NCBI GenBank assembly: GCA_020063525.1
Contig: JAGUUJ010000100.1
Coordinates: 1 to 7,551 of the forward strand
DNA: 7,551 nt
Source: Candidatus Omnitrophota bacterium
GTDB lineage: Bacteria; Omnitrophota; Gorgyraeia; Gygaellales; Profunditerraquicolaceae
Direction: 5' to 3'
The first letter of the stretch is position 1; every line of letters starts with the position of its first letter. The translations under genes were made by a program, and so were the position numbers. Shown here piece after piece: positions 1 to 5,749 of the stretch. The notes below the pieces were generated by a model that was not told where the DNA came from, searched no databases, and saw only the letters and a program-made list of their open reading frames with translations.

Positions 1-160
1 GCGGGCGAGCTGCCTGGGCCTGCTGCTGGTCCTGTTTCATCCTCTCCCAGATTTCGCTCTCTCTTCTGCGCAGATAAACATTTAAGAGCAATATCGCCAG
101 GATGCCGCAGACAATTGCGATGATTAAAGGAAGGCGTCTTTGTATCTGCTGTATGCCCAT
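1..160 (-). CDS. CpaB-like Flp pilus assembly protein, N-terminal part (runs off window)
   Basis: Only the first 53 codons are present; the gene continues past the left edge. The translation starts MGIQQIQRRLPLIIAIVCGI, then one hydrophobic membrane segment (about residues 9-26), then a charged stretch with RRR and a Gln/Ala-rich coiled region (RMKQDQQQAQAA). This layout, a short basic N-terminus, one membrane anchor, an xNVYL-type exit and a Gln-rich linker, is that of CpaB/RcpC. In Tad/Flp pilus systems CpaB sits in the periplasm next to the secretin and carries SAF domains. Those domains would lie outside the window, so the family call rests on the N-terminus alone. There is no clear ribosome binding site. 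A promoter-like sequence (TTGACG, 17 bases, TACCAT) would start transcription only a few bases before the ATG, so the message may be nearly leaderless. Another single-pass anchored protein cannot be excluded. Confidence 0.5.
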   Translation of the reverse strand, partial: MGIQQIQRRLPLIIAIVCGILAILLLNVYLRRRESEIWERMKQDQQQAQAARP

Positions 161-169
161 TTGCTTTAT

Positions 170-198
170 ATGGTAGCAGATAAAAATATCGGCGTCAA
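170..198 (-). promoter_or_regulatory. Possible sigma70 promoter of the cpaB-like gene
   Basis: On the minus strand, TTGACG (193-198, five of six consensus bases) is followed after exactly 17 bases by TACCAT (170-175, four of six). Initiation would fall near 161-164, one to four bases before the ATG at 160. It is supported by pattern only. If real, the gene is transcribed separately from the tRNA and has almost no 5' leader. Confidence 0.4.
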
Positions 199-211
199 TA
201 CAATTTTATGC

Positions 212-289
212 TGGTAGCCCCAAGGGGATTTGAACCCCTGTTTATAGACTGAGAATCTAGCGTCCTGGACCAGGCTAGACGATGGGGCC
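212..289 (-). tRNA. tRNA-Glu (anticodon CTC)
   Basis: The minus strand folds as a standard cloverleaf. The acceptor stem is GGCCCCA with TGGGGCT (one G-U pair at position 1:72), followed by a D-arm and an anticodon loop TTCTCAG with anticodon CTC at 251-253. The T-arm is CAGGGGTTCAAATCCCCTT, then discriminator A and an encoded CCA (212-214). CTC reads GAG, glutamate. The top pair of the anticodon stem (27:43) is a C-U mismatch; the rest pairs normally. It has its own promoter at 310-339 and lies 51 bases upstream of the cpaB-like gene in the same orientation. Confidence 0.95.
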
Positions 290-309
290 GATTTCGATTT
301 AATACGCCA

Positions 310-339
310 ATGATAACATAATTTTTATCATAACGTCAA
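310..339 (-). promoter_or_regulatory. Promoter of tRNA-Glu
   Basis: On the minus strand, TTGACG (334-339) and TATCAT (310-315) are separated by 18 bases. This places the start point roughly 12-14 bases before the tRNA 5' end, a normal distance for a tRNA gene. The -10 box and the spacer end also form an inverted repeat, ATGATAA, 8 bases, TTATCAT (310-331). That repeat could be a protein site or just a by-product of AT-rich promoter sequence. Confidence 0.6.
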
Positions 340-365
340 TAATTTTATTGCGGCATGTAATTTGG

Positions 366-394
366 TTGCTTTTTAGGCTAATTTTTGGTATAAG
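366..394 (+). promoter_or_regulatory. Extended -10 promoter of the ATPase-FIST-kinase-regulator operon
   Basis: TATAAG (389-394) matches five of six -10 bases and is preceded by TGG, giving the extended -10 motif TGnTATAAG. Seventeen bases upstream is TTGCTT (366-371), a weak -35 box, as is usual for extended -10 promoters. Transcription would begin near 400-402, right at the base of the leader stem described separately. No other good plus-strand promoter is seen between tRNA-Glu and the first gene. Confidence 0.55.
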
Positions 395-401
395 TAAGTG
401 A

Positions 402-457
402 GCACATAAGTTATGGGGTCTGCTATTAGTTAGGTAGGCGATATAACTTATATGTGC
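402..457 (+). promoter_or_regulatory. Long leader stem-loop in the operon 5' UTR
   Basis: GCACATAAGTTAT (402-414) is complementary to 443-457 (ATAACTT, two-base bulge AT, ATGTGC). This gives a 13-pair stem with one bulge around a 28-base loop. The stem starts at about the predicted first transcribed base and ends five bases before the Shine-Dalgarno sequence at 463-470. A 5'-terminal stem can protect a message, and one this close to the ribosome site could also control translation. I do not recognise it as a known riboswitch class. The loop is unusually large and G-rich for a simple stabilising hairpin. Confidence 0.5.
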
Positions 458-462
458 GAATT

Positions 463-470
463 AAAGGAGG
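463..470 (+). promoter_or_regulatory. Ribosome binding site that fixes the ATPase start
   Basis: AAAGGAGG lies four bases before ATG 475. A longer reading from GTG 454 would contain this site inside the coding region and would start inside the leader stem, so ATG 475 is preferred. Confidence 0.8.
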
Positions 471-474
471 GAAA

Positions 475-1821
475 ATGGATGCGGAAAGAATTGCAATTGA
501 GAATGAAATCCTTGATAAGTTAAGTGGAAAAATTTTTTTATTGCAGGACTTTACCCACAAACGCGACATTATCTTTCAGGTATTTCTGGAGGTTTATAAT
601 AGCTCTCATCAATTGCAGAAGTTTATCCGCAAATCCAAAGGGCTGGAGATGGGAGGTTTCTTTAAGGAATTCTTCTCCTATGGAATAATTGAAGAGTTCC
701 TGAATGACCCTGATGTAGAGGATATTATGATAAATTATCTTTCCCCTATTTATATCCATAAGACAAAAACAGGCGTAACCAAGACGGCTAAAAGCTTTTC
801 TTCCCGGGAAGAATTGGATTTATTTATCAGGAAGTTAATTATCTTTTCGGGAAGGAAAACCATAAAAAAAATAAACAATGTGGAACTTTCAGAAATAAAA
901 GGCAGGGTCAATATCGTATATTCGCCTTTTGGCCCGCAGATAACCATAACGCGCGCCAAGGAGAAACCTTTAAGTATAATTGAGCTAATCAAGAGCGGCA
1001 CGCTCACTGCGCAGTTAGCGGCGCAGCTTTGGCTTTACGTAGAAGGCTTAAGCGTGAAGCCGGCAAATATTATTATTTCCGGCGGACCCGGCACAGGCAA
1101 AACCACTTTATTGAATGCCCTCTTTAGCTTCATCCCTGAGAATGAACGAATTGTGGTCATTGAGGATACCTTAGAGTTAAATACTAATTTGGAAGAAAAT
1201 TGTTCGCGCCTGGAAAGCGATGAAGAGACGACGTTAGCAGACCTGGTAAAGAATGCGCTGCGTATGCGCCCGGACAGGATAATCGTGGGAGAGGTAAGGG
1301 GCAAGGAAGCAGAAGATTTAATGACCGCGATGAATATCGGCAAATACTGTATGGGGACTTTACATGCTTCAACTGCCCGGGAGACGATAATGCGGCTTGA
1401 GAACGAACCTATGAATGTGCCTGAAGTGTTGGTAAATTTAGTGGATGTTTTTCTGATTATGCGCAGGCATAATATAGACGGAAGGATTGAGCGGGTAGCG
1501 GGAGAACTAGTGGAAACAGCGGGCATGGAAAAAAAGATGGTGCTGTTGTCTTTATTATGGTCTTACGATTTAACCAGGGGCCAATTCCATGAATCAGCCG
1601 TAAGCAGCATTTATCGCGACCGGCTTGTGCAAATAAGCGGCAAATCCGCTAAAGAAATTATAGAGGAGTTAAGAATACGGGCAAACTTAATTACTATACT
1701 CCTGGAAAAGGATATAAAGGATATGAAAGATGTAACTAAAATTTGCCGTAAATTTACAACTAACCGGCAGGAAGTCATTAATGAATTAGGGTTAAAAAAA
1801 GAAGATTTGTTGCGCACGTAA
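475..1821 (+). CDS. Type II/IV secretion or pilus ATPase, VirB11/CpaF superfamily, archaeal-type motifs
   Basis: A 448-residue cytoplasmic hexameric motor ATPase of the GspE/PilT/VirB11 superfamily, which powers pilus or secretion machinery. An N-terminal domain (about residues 1-180, with FLNDPDVEDIMIN near 75-90) precedes the ATPase core. The core shows Walker A GGPGTGKTT (203-211, Lys209), Asp-box VVIEDT (227-232), Walker B region RIIVGEVRG (268-276, Glu273) and His-box GTLHAST (294-300, His297). All catalytic motifs are intact. The stretch ARETIMRLENEPMNVP and the long helical C-terminus resemble archaeal FlaI/Epd-type and TadA ATPases more than standard CpaF. It is the first gene of a four-gene signalling operon. 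No TadB/TadC platform gene lies beside it, so its partner machine is unknown; a cpaB-like gene diverges about 300 bases away. Six bases separate it from the FIST gene. Confidence 0.9.
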   Translation: MDAERIAIENEILDKLSGKIFLLQDFTHKRDIIFQVFLEVYNSSHQLQKFIRKSKGLEMGGFFKEFFSYGIIEEFLNDPDVEDIMINYLSPIYIHKTKTGVTKTAKSFSSREELDLFIRKLIIFSGRKTIKKINNVELSEIKGRVNIVYSPFGPQITITRAKEKPLSIIELIKSGTLTAQLAAQLWLYVEGLSVKPANIIISGGPGTGKTTLLNALFSFIPENERIVVIEDTLELNTNLEENCSRLESDEETTLADLVKNALRMRPDRIIVGEVRGKEAEDLMTAMNIGKYCMGTLHASTARETIMRLENEPMNVPEVLVNLVDVFLIMRRHNIDGRIERVAGELVETAGMEKKMVLLSLLWSYDLTRGQFHESAVSSIYRDRLVQISGKSAKEIIEELRIRANLITILLEKDIKDMKDVTKICRKFTTNRQEVINELGLKKEDLLRT

Positions 1822-1827
1822 CAGACT

Positions 1828-3039
1828 ATGAATATAGGTATAGGTTTAAGCACAGAGAAGGACCCTATTTCCGCAGCTCGCGAGGCAACCAGATTAGCCG
1901 GTATAAACATACATAGCGAAAAAATTGATTTGGCGATTGTATTCAGTTCCATAGACCTCTCTTGCGTTGGCCTGTTAAAAACAATCAATGTATCATTAAA
2001 AGGGCACGTGCCTATAGTAGGCTGCAGCAGCGCGGCAATCATCTCTAATCAGGGCATATTTAAACACGGGTTGGTAGTCATGCTTTTAAGCCTGACTGCG
2101 AACGTGTATTTTAATATTGCCTGCGTCAGAGACATAAAGAAAAAAACTGCCTTAAGCGCCGGAAGAGAACTGGGAGAAAAACTGCTCTCTGGTTTTCGCG
2201 ATATCCGCCGGGACTTAAGCGTTATCTTCTCCGACGGCTTAATAGACGAAGGCTCAAATCTTATTTATGGCCTGCAGGAAAGACTGGGCAAGAGCTTTCC
2301 TCTCGTGGGCGCTTCTGCTTCGGATAATATGCGTTTTTTAAGGACCTACCTGTATTTCAATGAAGAGGTGCTCACCGACAGTGCCGTAGGAATACTCTGG
2401 GGTGGTAAATTAAATTTTGGTTTAGGAATACAGCACGGATGGAAACCGTTGGGTAAACCCCGCACAATAACCAAATCCGGAGGCAATATTATATACGAGA
2501 TAGACGGCGAGCCGGCAGTAAAAATCTATGAAGAATATCTGGCGCGCGGCTTATCCGAGTTGCAAAAAGAAATACGGCGTATTTCCATACTCTATCCGAT
2601 AGGAATGTACCTTGCCGGAGAGCAGGAATATCTTCTCAGGAATATTCTCTCCATTGAGAATAACGGCTCTCTGCGCCCGCAGGGCAATGTCATAGAAGGC
2701 AGCACCATACGCTTGATGATAGGCACAAAAGAATCCTGCCTTAATGCCACCCGCCAGGCATTAAATGGAGCGAAAAAAATATTATTTGCCCCGATTGTGG
2801 AAATTACTAAAAGTGAGATAAAAAATTTTGTATTTGTTTTTGATTCGGTTTCAAGATATATGCTTTTAAGGAGAGAGGCAAATCAAGAGTTAGAAATCAT
2901 CAAAGAGGGTTTTGGCAAAGATACCCCTATAATCGGCTTGTATACATACGGCGAACAGGCGCCGTTGAAAGCGATAAGCTACCAGGGCCAGTCCTATTTT
3001 CATAACCAAACTATCGCTGTGTTAAACATCGGAGGCTAA
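1828..3039 (+). CDS. FIST-domain sensor protein (FIST_N + FIST_C), NosP-like architecture
   Basis: A 403-residue soluble protein made of FIST_N and FIST_C and nothing else. FIST domains are ligand-sensing domains, and stand-alone members include NosP, a haem protein that reports nitric oxide to a co-transcribed histidine kinase. Visible family motifs are VGCSSA (64-69), FSDGL (134-138), LVGASASDNMRF (159-170), GWKPLG (204-209), the SGGN and YEIDGEPA stretch (217-230) and GLYTYGE (370-376). There is no signal peptide or membrane segment. Length fits the family. The gene starts six bases after the ATPase stop without a clear ribosome binding site, which suggests translational coupling. The kinase follows after three bases. 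The ligand cannot be read from sequence: I cannot assign a haem-binding histidine, and a small metabolite such as an amino acid is equally possible. Confidence 0.9.
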   Translation: MNIGIGLSTEKDPISAAREATRLAGINIHSEKIDLAIVFSSIDLSCVGLLKTINVSLKGHVPIVGCSSAAIISNQGIFKHGLVVMLLSLTANVYFNIACVRDIKKKTALSAGRELGEKLLSGFRDIRRDLSVIFSDGLIDEGSNLIYGLQERLGKSFPLVGASASDNMRFLRTYLYFNEEVLTDSAVGILWGGKLNFGLGIQHGWKPLGKPRTITKSGGNIIYEIDGEPAVKIYEEYLARGLSELQKEIRRISILYPIGMYLAGEQEYLLRNILSIENNGSLRPQGNVIEGSTIRLMIGTKESCLNATRQALNGAKKILFAPIVEITKSEIKNFVFVFDSVSRYMLLRREANQELEIIKEGFGKDTPIIGLYTYGEQAPLKAISYQGQSYFHNQTIAVLNIGG

Positions 3040-3042
3040 ATA

Positions 3043-4524
3043 ATGGCAAATCTGTTCACTATCCTCTCGCTTGCAATCGCCATCGTTTCCCTCGCAATCG
3101 TCCTGATGCTTAAAATAAATAAAATGAAAAAGCTGCAAGCTATAGTGGATAAATTAAAAAAATCCCTGGAAGAAATGGATGAACAGGCCAAATTGATTGT
3201 GCGCACCGATATAGAATTAAACAAAACCCATGAAGAGCTGGATAAAAAGATAACCGGCCTTTATGCCCTGCAGAGGCTATCGCGAATAATCAGCACCACC
3301 ATGGAGGAGAGCCAAATCTTTAAAATAATAGAGTCGACTTCCTTTGAGGACTTAGGGTTTGAAAAGGCCTTTGCATTATTGTGGGATGCTCAAGAAAATA
3401 ACTTCATCCCCCATCTAAGTATCGGATACCTTCACGGTGAGATAGAAGCAATAAAACCCCAGGTGAATTCAGACAGGGATATATATCTGGATTTAATAAA
3501 AGCCGGAAAGACATTTTCTTCGATATCAGTGCCGCATAACGCTGCATTAAGAGAAAGAATAAACCATATCTTCAAGGTTAATTCTTTTGTTATTTCCCCT
3601 GTTTTGCCTAAAGAGGGAAATAAGGGATTCTTCTTTGTCGGTACAGAAAATACGGATATTGCCATAACCGAAGGGGATGAAGAGTTGCTCACTATATTAA
3701 GTAATCAACTAGGCCAGGCCCTGGAGAATGCCCGTTTATTCGAAAAAACCTGGCATGCGCAGCAGGGATTAGAGAAAAAGGTTGAAGAAAGAACGCGCGA
3801 ATTAACCCTTGTCCTGGAGGAAGTAAAGAAAATAAGCAAGCGTAAAACCGACTTCATCTCCAGCGTTTCGCATGAACTAAGGACTCCGCTTACTTCTATA
3901 AAAGGTTACGCATCTATACTTATAGAGGAAAAGCTGGGCCACCTCCCGGAGGCGGCAAAAGAACGCCTGGAAAAGATTAACCGGCACAGCGACGAACTGG
4001 TGCATATGGTAAATGAACTCCTTGATATTGCCCGTATTGAATCCGGCAGGGCAGTTATGAAAATGGAAGAGCAGGAGCTAAAAACTGTAATTTCCAATGC
4101 CGCTGACCTTATCTTGATACAATGCAAAAACAAAAATATCGAATTAATTACAAATATACAAAAGGATATCCCCCGTGTATTGGCAGACCGCGTCCAGCTT
4201 GAACGCGTATTTATCAATCTCTTAGGCAATGCAGTGAAATTTACTCCCGAAAACGGTAAAATAACCATAAAGGCTCATACTGAAGATAACGTGATTCAAG
4301 TAGATATATCGGATACGGGTATAGGGATACCGCCGGAATCGCTTTCCATGCTATTTGAGGAATTTTATCGTGTCGATAACCCTATAAATCAACAGGTAAA
4401 AGGCACGGGGCTCGGATTATCCTTAGTAAAACATATCATCGAAGCGCATAAAGGGAAAATTTGGGCGGAAAGCAAAACTGGCAAAGGAAGTACGTTTAGT
4501 TTTACGTTACCAATTAATGAATAA
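3043..4524 (+). CDS. Membrane-anchored sensor histidine kinase (TM, coiled coil, GAF, HisKA, HATPase)
   Basis: A 493-residue hybrid-free histidine kinase. In order: one N-terminal membrane segment (about 5-23) with almost nothing outside, a long coiled coil (26-85), a GAF-like domain (about 78-232), a second coiled coil (235-268), HisKA with H-box SVSHELRTP (His277), and the ATP-binding domain. The latter has N-box NLLGNAVKFT (392-401, Asn396), G1 box DTGIGIP (424-430) and G2 box GTGLGLS (454-460). All boxes needed for autophosphorylation are present. With no periplasmic domain, its input must be cytoplasmic: through the GAF domain, through the adjacent FIST protein, or both. GGAGG at 3031-3035, overlapping the end of the FIST gene, is seven bases before the ATG and confirms the start. 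The likely phosphate acceptor is the next gene, two bases downstream. Confidence 0.94.
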   Translation: MANLFTILSLAIAIVSLAIVLMLKINKMKKLQAIVDKLKKSLEEMDEQAKLIVRTDIELNKTHEELDKKITGLYALQRLSRIISTTMEESQIFKIIESTSFEDLGFEKAFALLWDAQENNFIPHLSIGYLHGEIEAIKPQVNSDRDIYLDLIKAGKTFSSISVPHNAALRERINHIFKVNSFVISPVLPKEGNKGFFFVGTENTDIAITEGDEELLTILSNQLGQALENARLFEKTWHAQQGLEKKVEERTRELTLVLEEVKKISKRKTDFISSVSHELRTPLTSIKGYASILIEEKLGHLPEAAKERLEKINRHSDELVHMVNELLDIARIESGRAVMKMEEQELKTVISNAADLILIQCKNKNIELITNIQKDIPRVLADRVQLERVFINLLGNAVKFTPENGKITIKAHTEDNVIQVDISDTGIGIPPESLSMLFEEFYRVDNPINQQVKGTGLGLSLVKHIIEAHKGKIWAESKTGKGSTFSFTLPINE

Positions 4525-4526
4525 AT

Positions 4527-5456
4527 ATGGTTAAGCCGCGGATATTGATTGTTGATGACGACCCGGATATATTGGATGTCCTGGAGATAAGCCTTTCAGA
4601 AGAAAATTATGAAATCCTCAAGGCAATGGACGGGGAAGAGGCAATACGGATTATCAAATCCAAACCTTTGGATTTAGTGCTGCTTGATTATGCTATGCCT
4701 AAAATGAACGGCCGGCAGGTATGTATGGAAGTAAAAAAAGATATCCTCTTGCGCCATTTGCCCATAATCATGGTAACGGGTAAAGGCGAGGTGAGCGATA
4801 AGGTTGGCGGTATCGATGCGGGCGCAGATGACTATATAGTAAAGCCCTTTGAGCCTAAAGAGCTCCTGGCGCGCATCCGGATGATTTTAAGGCGCACGGC
4901 AAGAGACCTGGAGGCAAATCCTTTGACGCGGCTGCCGGGAAACGTTTCAATTCTAAATGAACTTTCGTCCCGTATTGAAAGCGATACTTTATTTGCTGTC
5001 TGTTATATAGATATCGACAAATTTAAATCTTATAATGATAAATATGGATTCGAACACGGCGATGAAGTAATCCGCGAAACCGCACGTATATTAATCCAGT
5101 CAACGCAAGAGGCAGGAAATCCGGCTGATTTCATCGGGCATATCGGCGGAGACGATTTTGTGCTCGTCACAACGCCCGATGTCGTAGATAACCTCTGCAG
5201 GAAAATAATCGCTGATTTTGAGAAAACAGCCCCCTCTTTTTATAATGAAACGGATAGAAAAAATGGTTATATTGTCGGGTTTGACCGCCAAGGCAAAGAG
5301 CAAAGGATGCCGCTATTATCGGTATCTATCGGCGTGGTCACAAATGAATTCAGAAAAATAGAACACGTTGCCCAGATAGGCGAGGTCGGAGCAGAATTGA
5401 AATCCTTCGCCAAGAGTCTGGAAAGAAGCAATTATATAAAAGATAAGCGCAAATAA
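4527..5456 (+). CDS. Response regulator with GGDEF-family output domain (GGDDF variant)
   Basis: A 309-residue protein. The receiver domain (1-122) has the acidic pocket DDD (10-12), phosphoacceptor Asp54 in LLDYAMP, Thr84 and Lys106 in VKPFEP. The GGDEF-family domain (about 131-305) makes cyclic-di-GMP in active members. Substrate residues are kept: Asp162 of DIDKF, Asn170 and Asp179 match the metal- and guanine-binding positions of PleD. The signature at 207-211 is GGDDF, retaining the first acidic residue but with Asp for the usual Glu. The product-inhibition motif RxxD reads NPAD (198-201), so that site is probably lost. A roughly 30-residue insertion (FYNETDRKNGYIV onward) before SVSIGV is seen in a known subgroup of receiver-GGDEF proteins. 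The start has no clear ribosome site and lies two bases after the kinase, so it is probably translated by coupling. Cyclase activity is likely but unproven. Confidence 0.92.
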   Translation: MVKPRILIVDDDPDILDVLEISLSEENYEILKAMDGEEAIRIIKSKPLDLVLLDYAMPKMNGRQVCMEVKKDILLRHLPIIMVTGKGEVSDKVGGIDAGADDYIVKPFEPKELLARIRMILRRTARDLEANPLTRLPGNVSILNELSSRIESDTLFAVCYIDIDKFKSYNDKYGFEHGDEVIRETARILIQSTQEAGNPADFIGHIGGDDFVLVTTPDVVDNLCRKIIADFEKTAPSFYNETDRKNGYIVGFDRQGKEQRMPLLSVSIGVVTNEFRKIEHVAQIGEVGAELKSFAKSLERSNYIKDKRK

Positions 5457-5476
5457 AATTTACGCCTAATAATAAT

Positions 5477-5534
5477 CCCGCCGTCTTGCAATTCTTTAGA
5501 ATAGAAAATTGCCGGAGGCGGGATTTATTTTTTA
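5477..5534 (+). terminator. Intrinsic terminator closing the four-gene operon
   Basis: CCCGCC (5477-5482) pairs with GGCGGG (5517-5522). An inner GCAATT/AATTGC stem follows after an asymmetric internal loop. The hairpin is followed on the plus strand by ATTTATTTTTTA. It starts 20 bases after the regulator stop. Transcription of the convergent tRNA-Leu could also end here, but the minus side carries only a weak ATTATTATT tract. Confidence 0.8.
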
Positions 5535-5618
5535 TGGTGCGCGGGGGGGGAGTTGAACCCCCACACCTTTCGGCACAAGCCCCTCATGCTTGTGTGTCTA
5601 CCATTCCACCACCCGCGC
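5535..5618 (-). tRNA. tRNA-Leu (anticodon GAG)
   Basis: The minus strand gives an 84-base class II tRNA. Acceptor GCGCGGG pairs with CCCGCGC, and the D-arm is GTGGAATGGTAGACAC. The anticodon stem CAAGC/GCTTG carries loop ATGAGGG with anticodon GAG (5583-5585). A long variable arm (TGCCGAAAGGTG) follows, then T-arm GGGGGTTCAACTCCCCC, discriminator A and encoded CCA (5535-5537). It reads CUC/CUU leucine codons. I see no convincing promoter in the 131 bases upstream, so it may be co-transcribed from the NYN side. Its end faces the operon terminator. Confidence 0.96.
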
Positions 5619-5749
5619 AACTGCCCAGATTGGCGTTTGACTGCATACTTTTATGGGTCGGAAGCAGGCTAAAAATGGCCCAAATCTTCAAAAGACACGT
5701 CAAAATAAGCCTTTTAACTCAGAAGATACCCGTATGTGAACCTAATTCC
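5619..5749. other. Intergenic stretch between NYN gene and tRNA-Leu
   Basis: There is no gene-like reading frame, clear terminator or strong promoter here. A loose inverted repeat ATCTTC ... GAAGAT is present but widely spaced. An apparent plus-strand frame through here is the antisense of the tRNA and has no ribosome site or protein-like composition. Confidence 0.5.

Noticed and set aside
454..474. Seven-codon longer start (GTG 454) for the ATPase
   Set aside because: It begins inside the leader stem and would place the AAAGGAGG ribosome site within the coding region; ATG 475 is correctly spaced from that site.
1035..1526. Minus-strand frame of 163 codons inside the ATPase gene
   Set aside because: It is the antisense of well-conserved ATPase motifs, with Ser/Arg-rich shadow composition and no ribosome site.
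5535..5618. tRNA-Leu as an integration site for an island made of the AT-rich right part
   Set aside because: The tRNA 3' end, where integration usually occurs, faces the operon and not the AT-rich genes; no integrase and no second copy of the tRNA end are visible.
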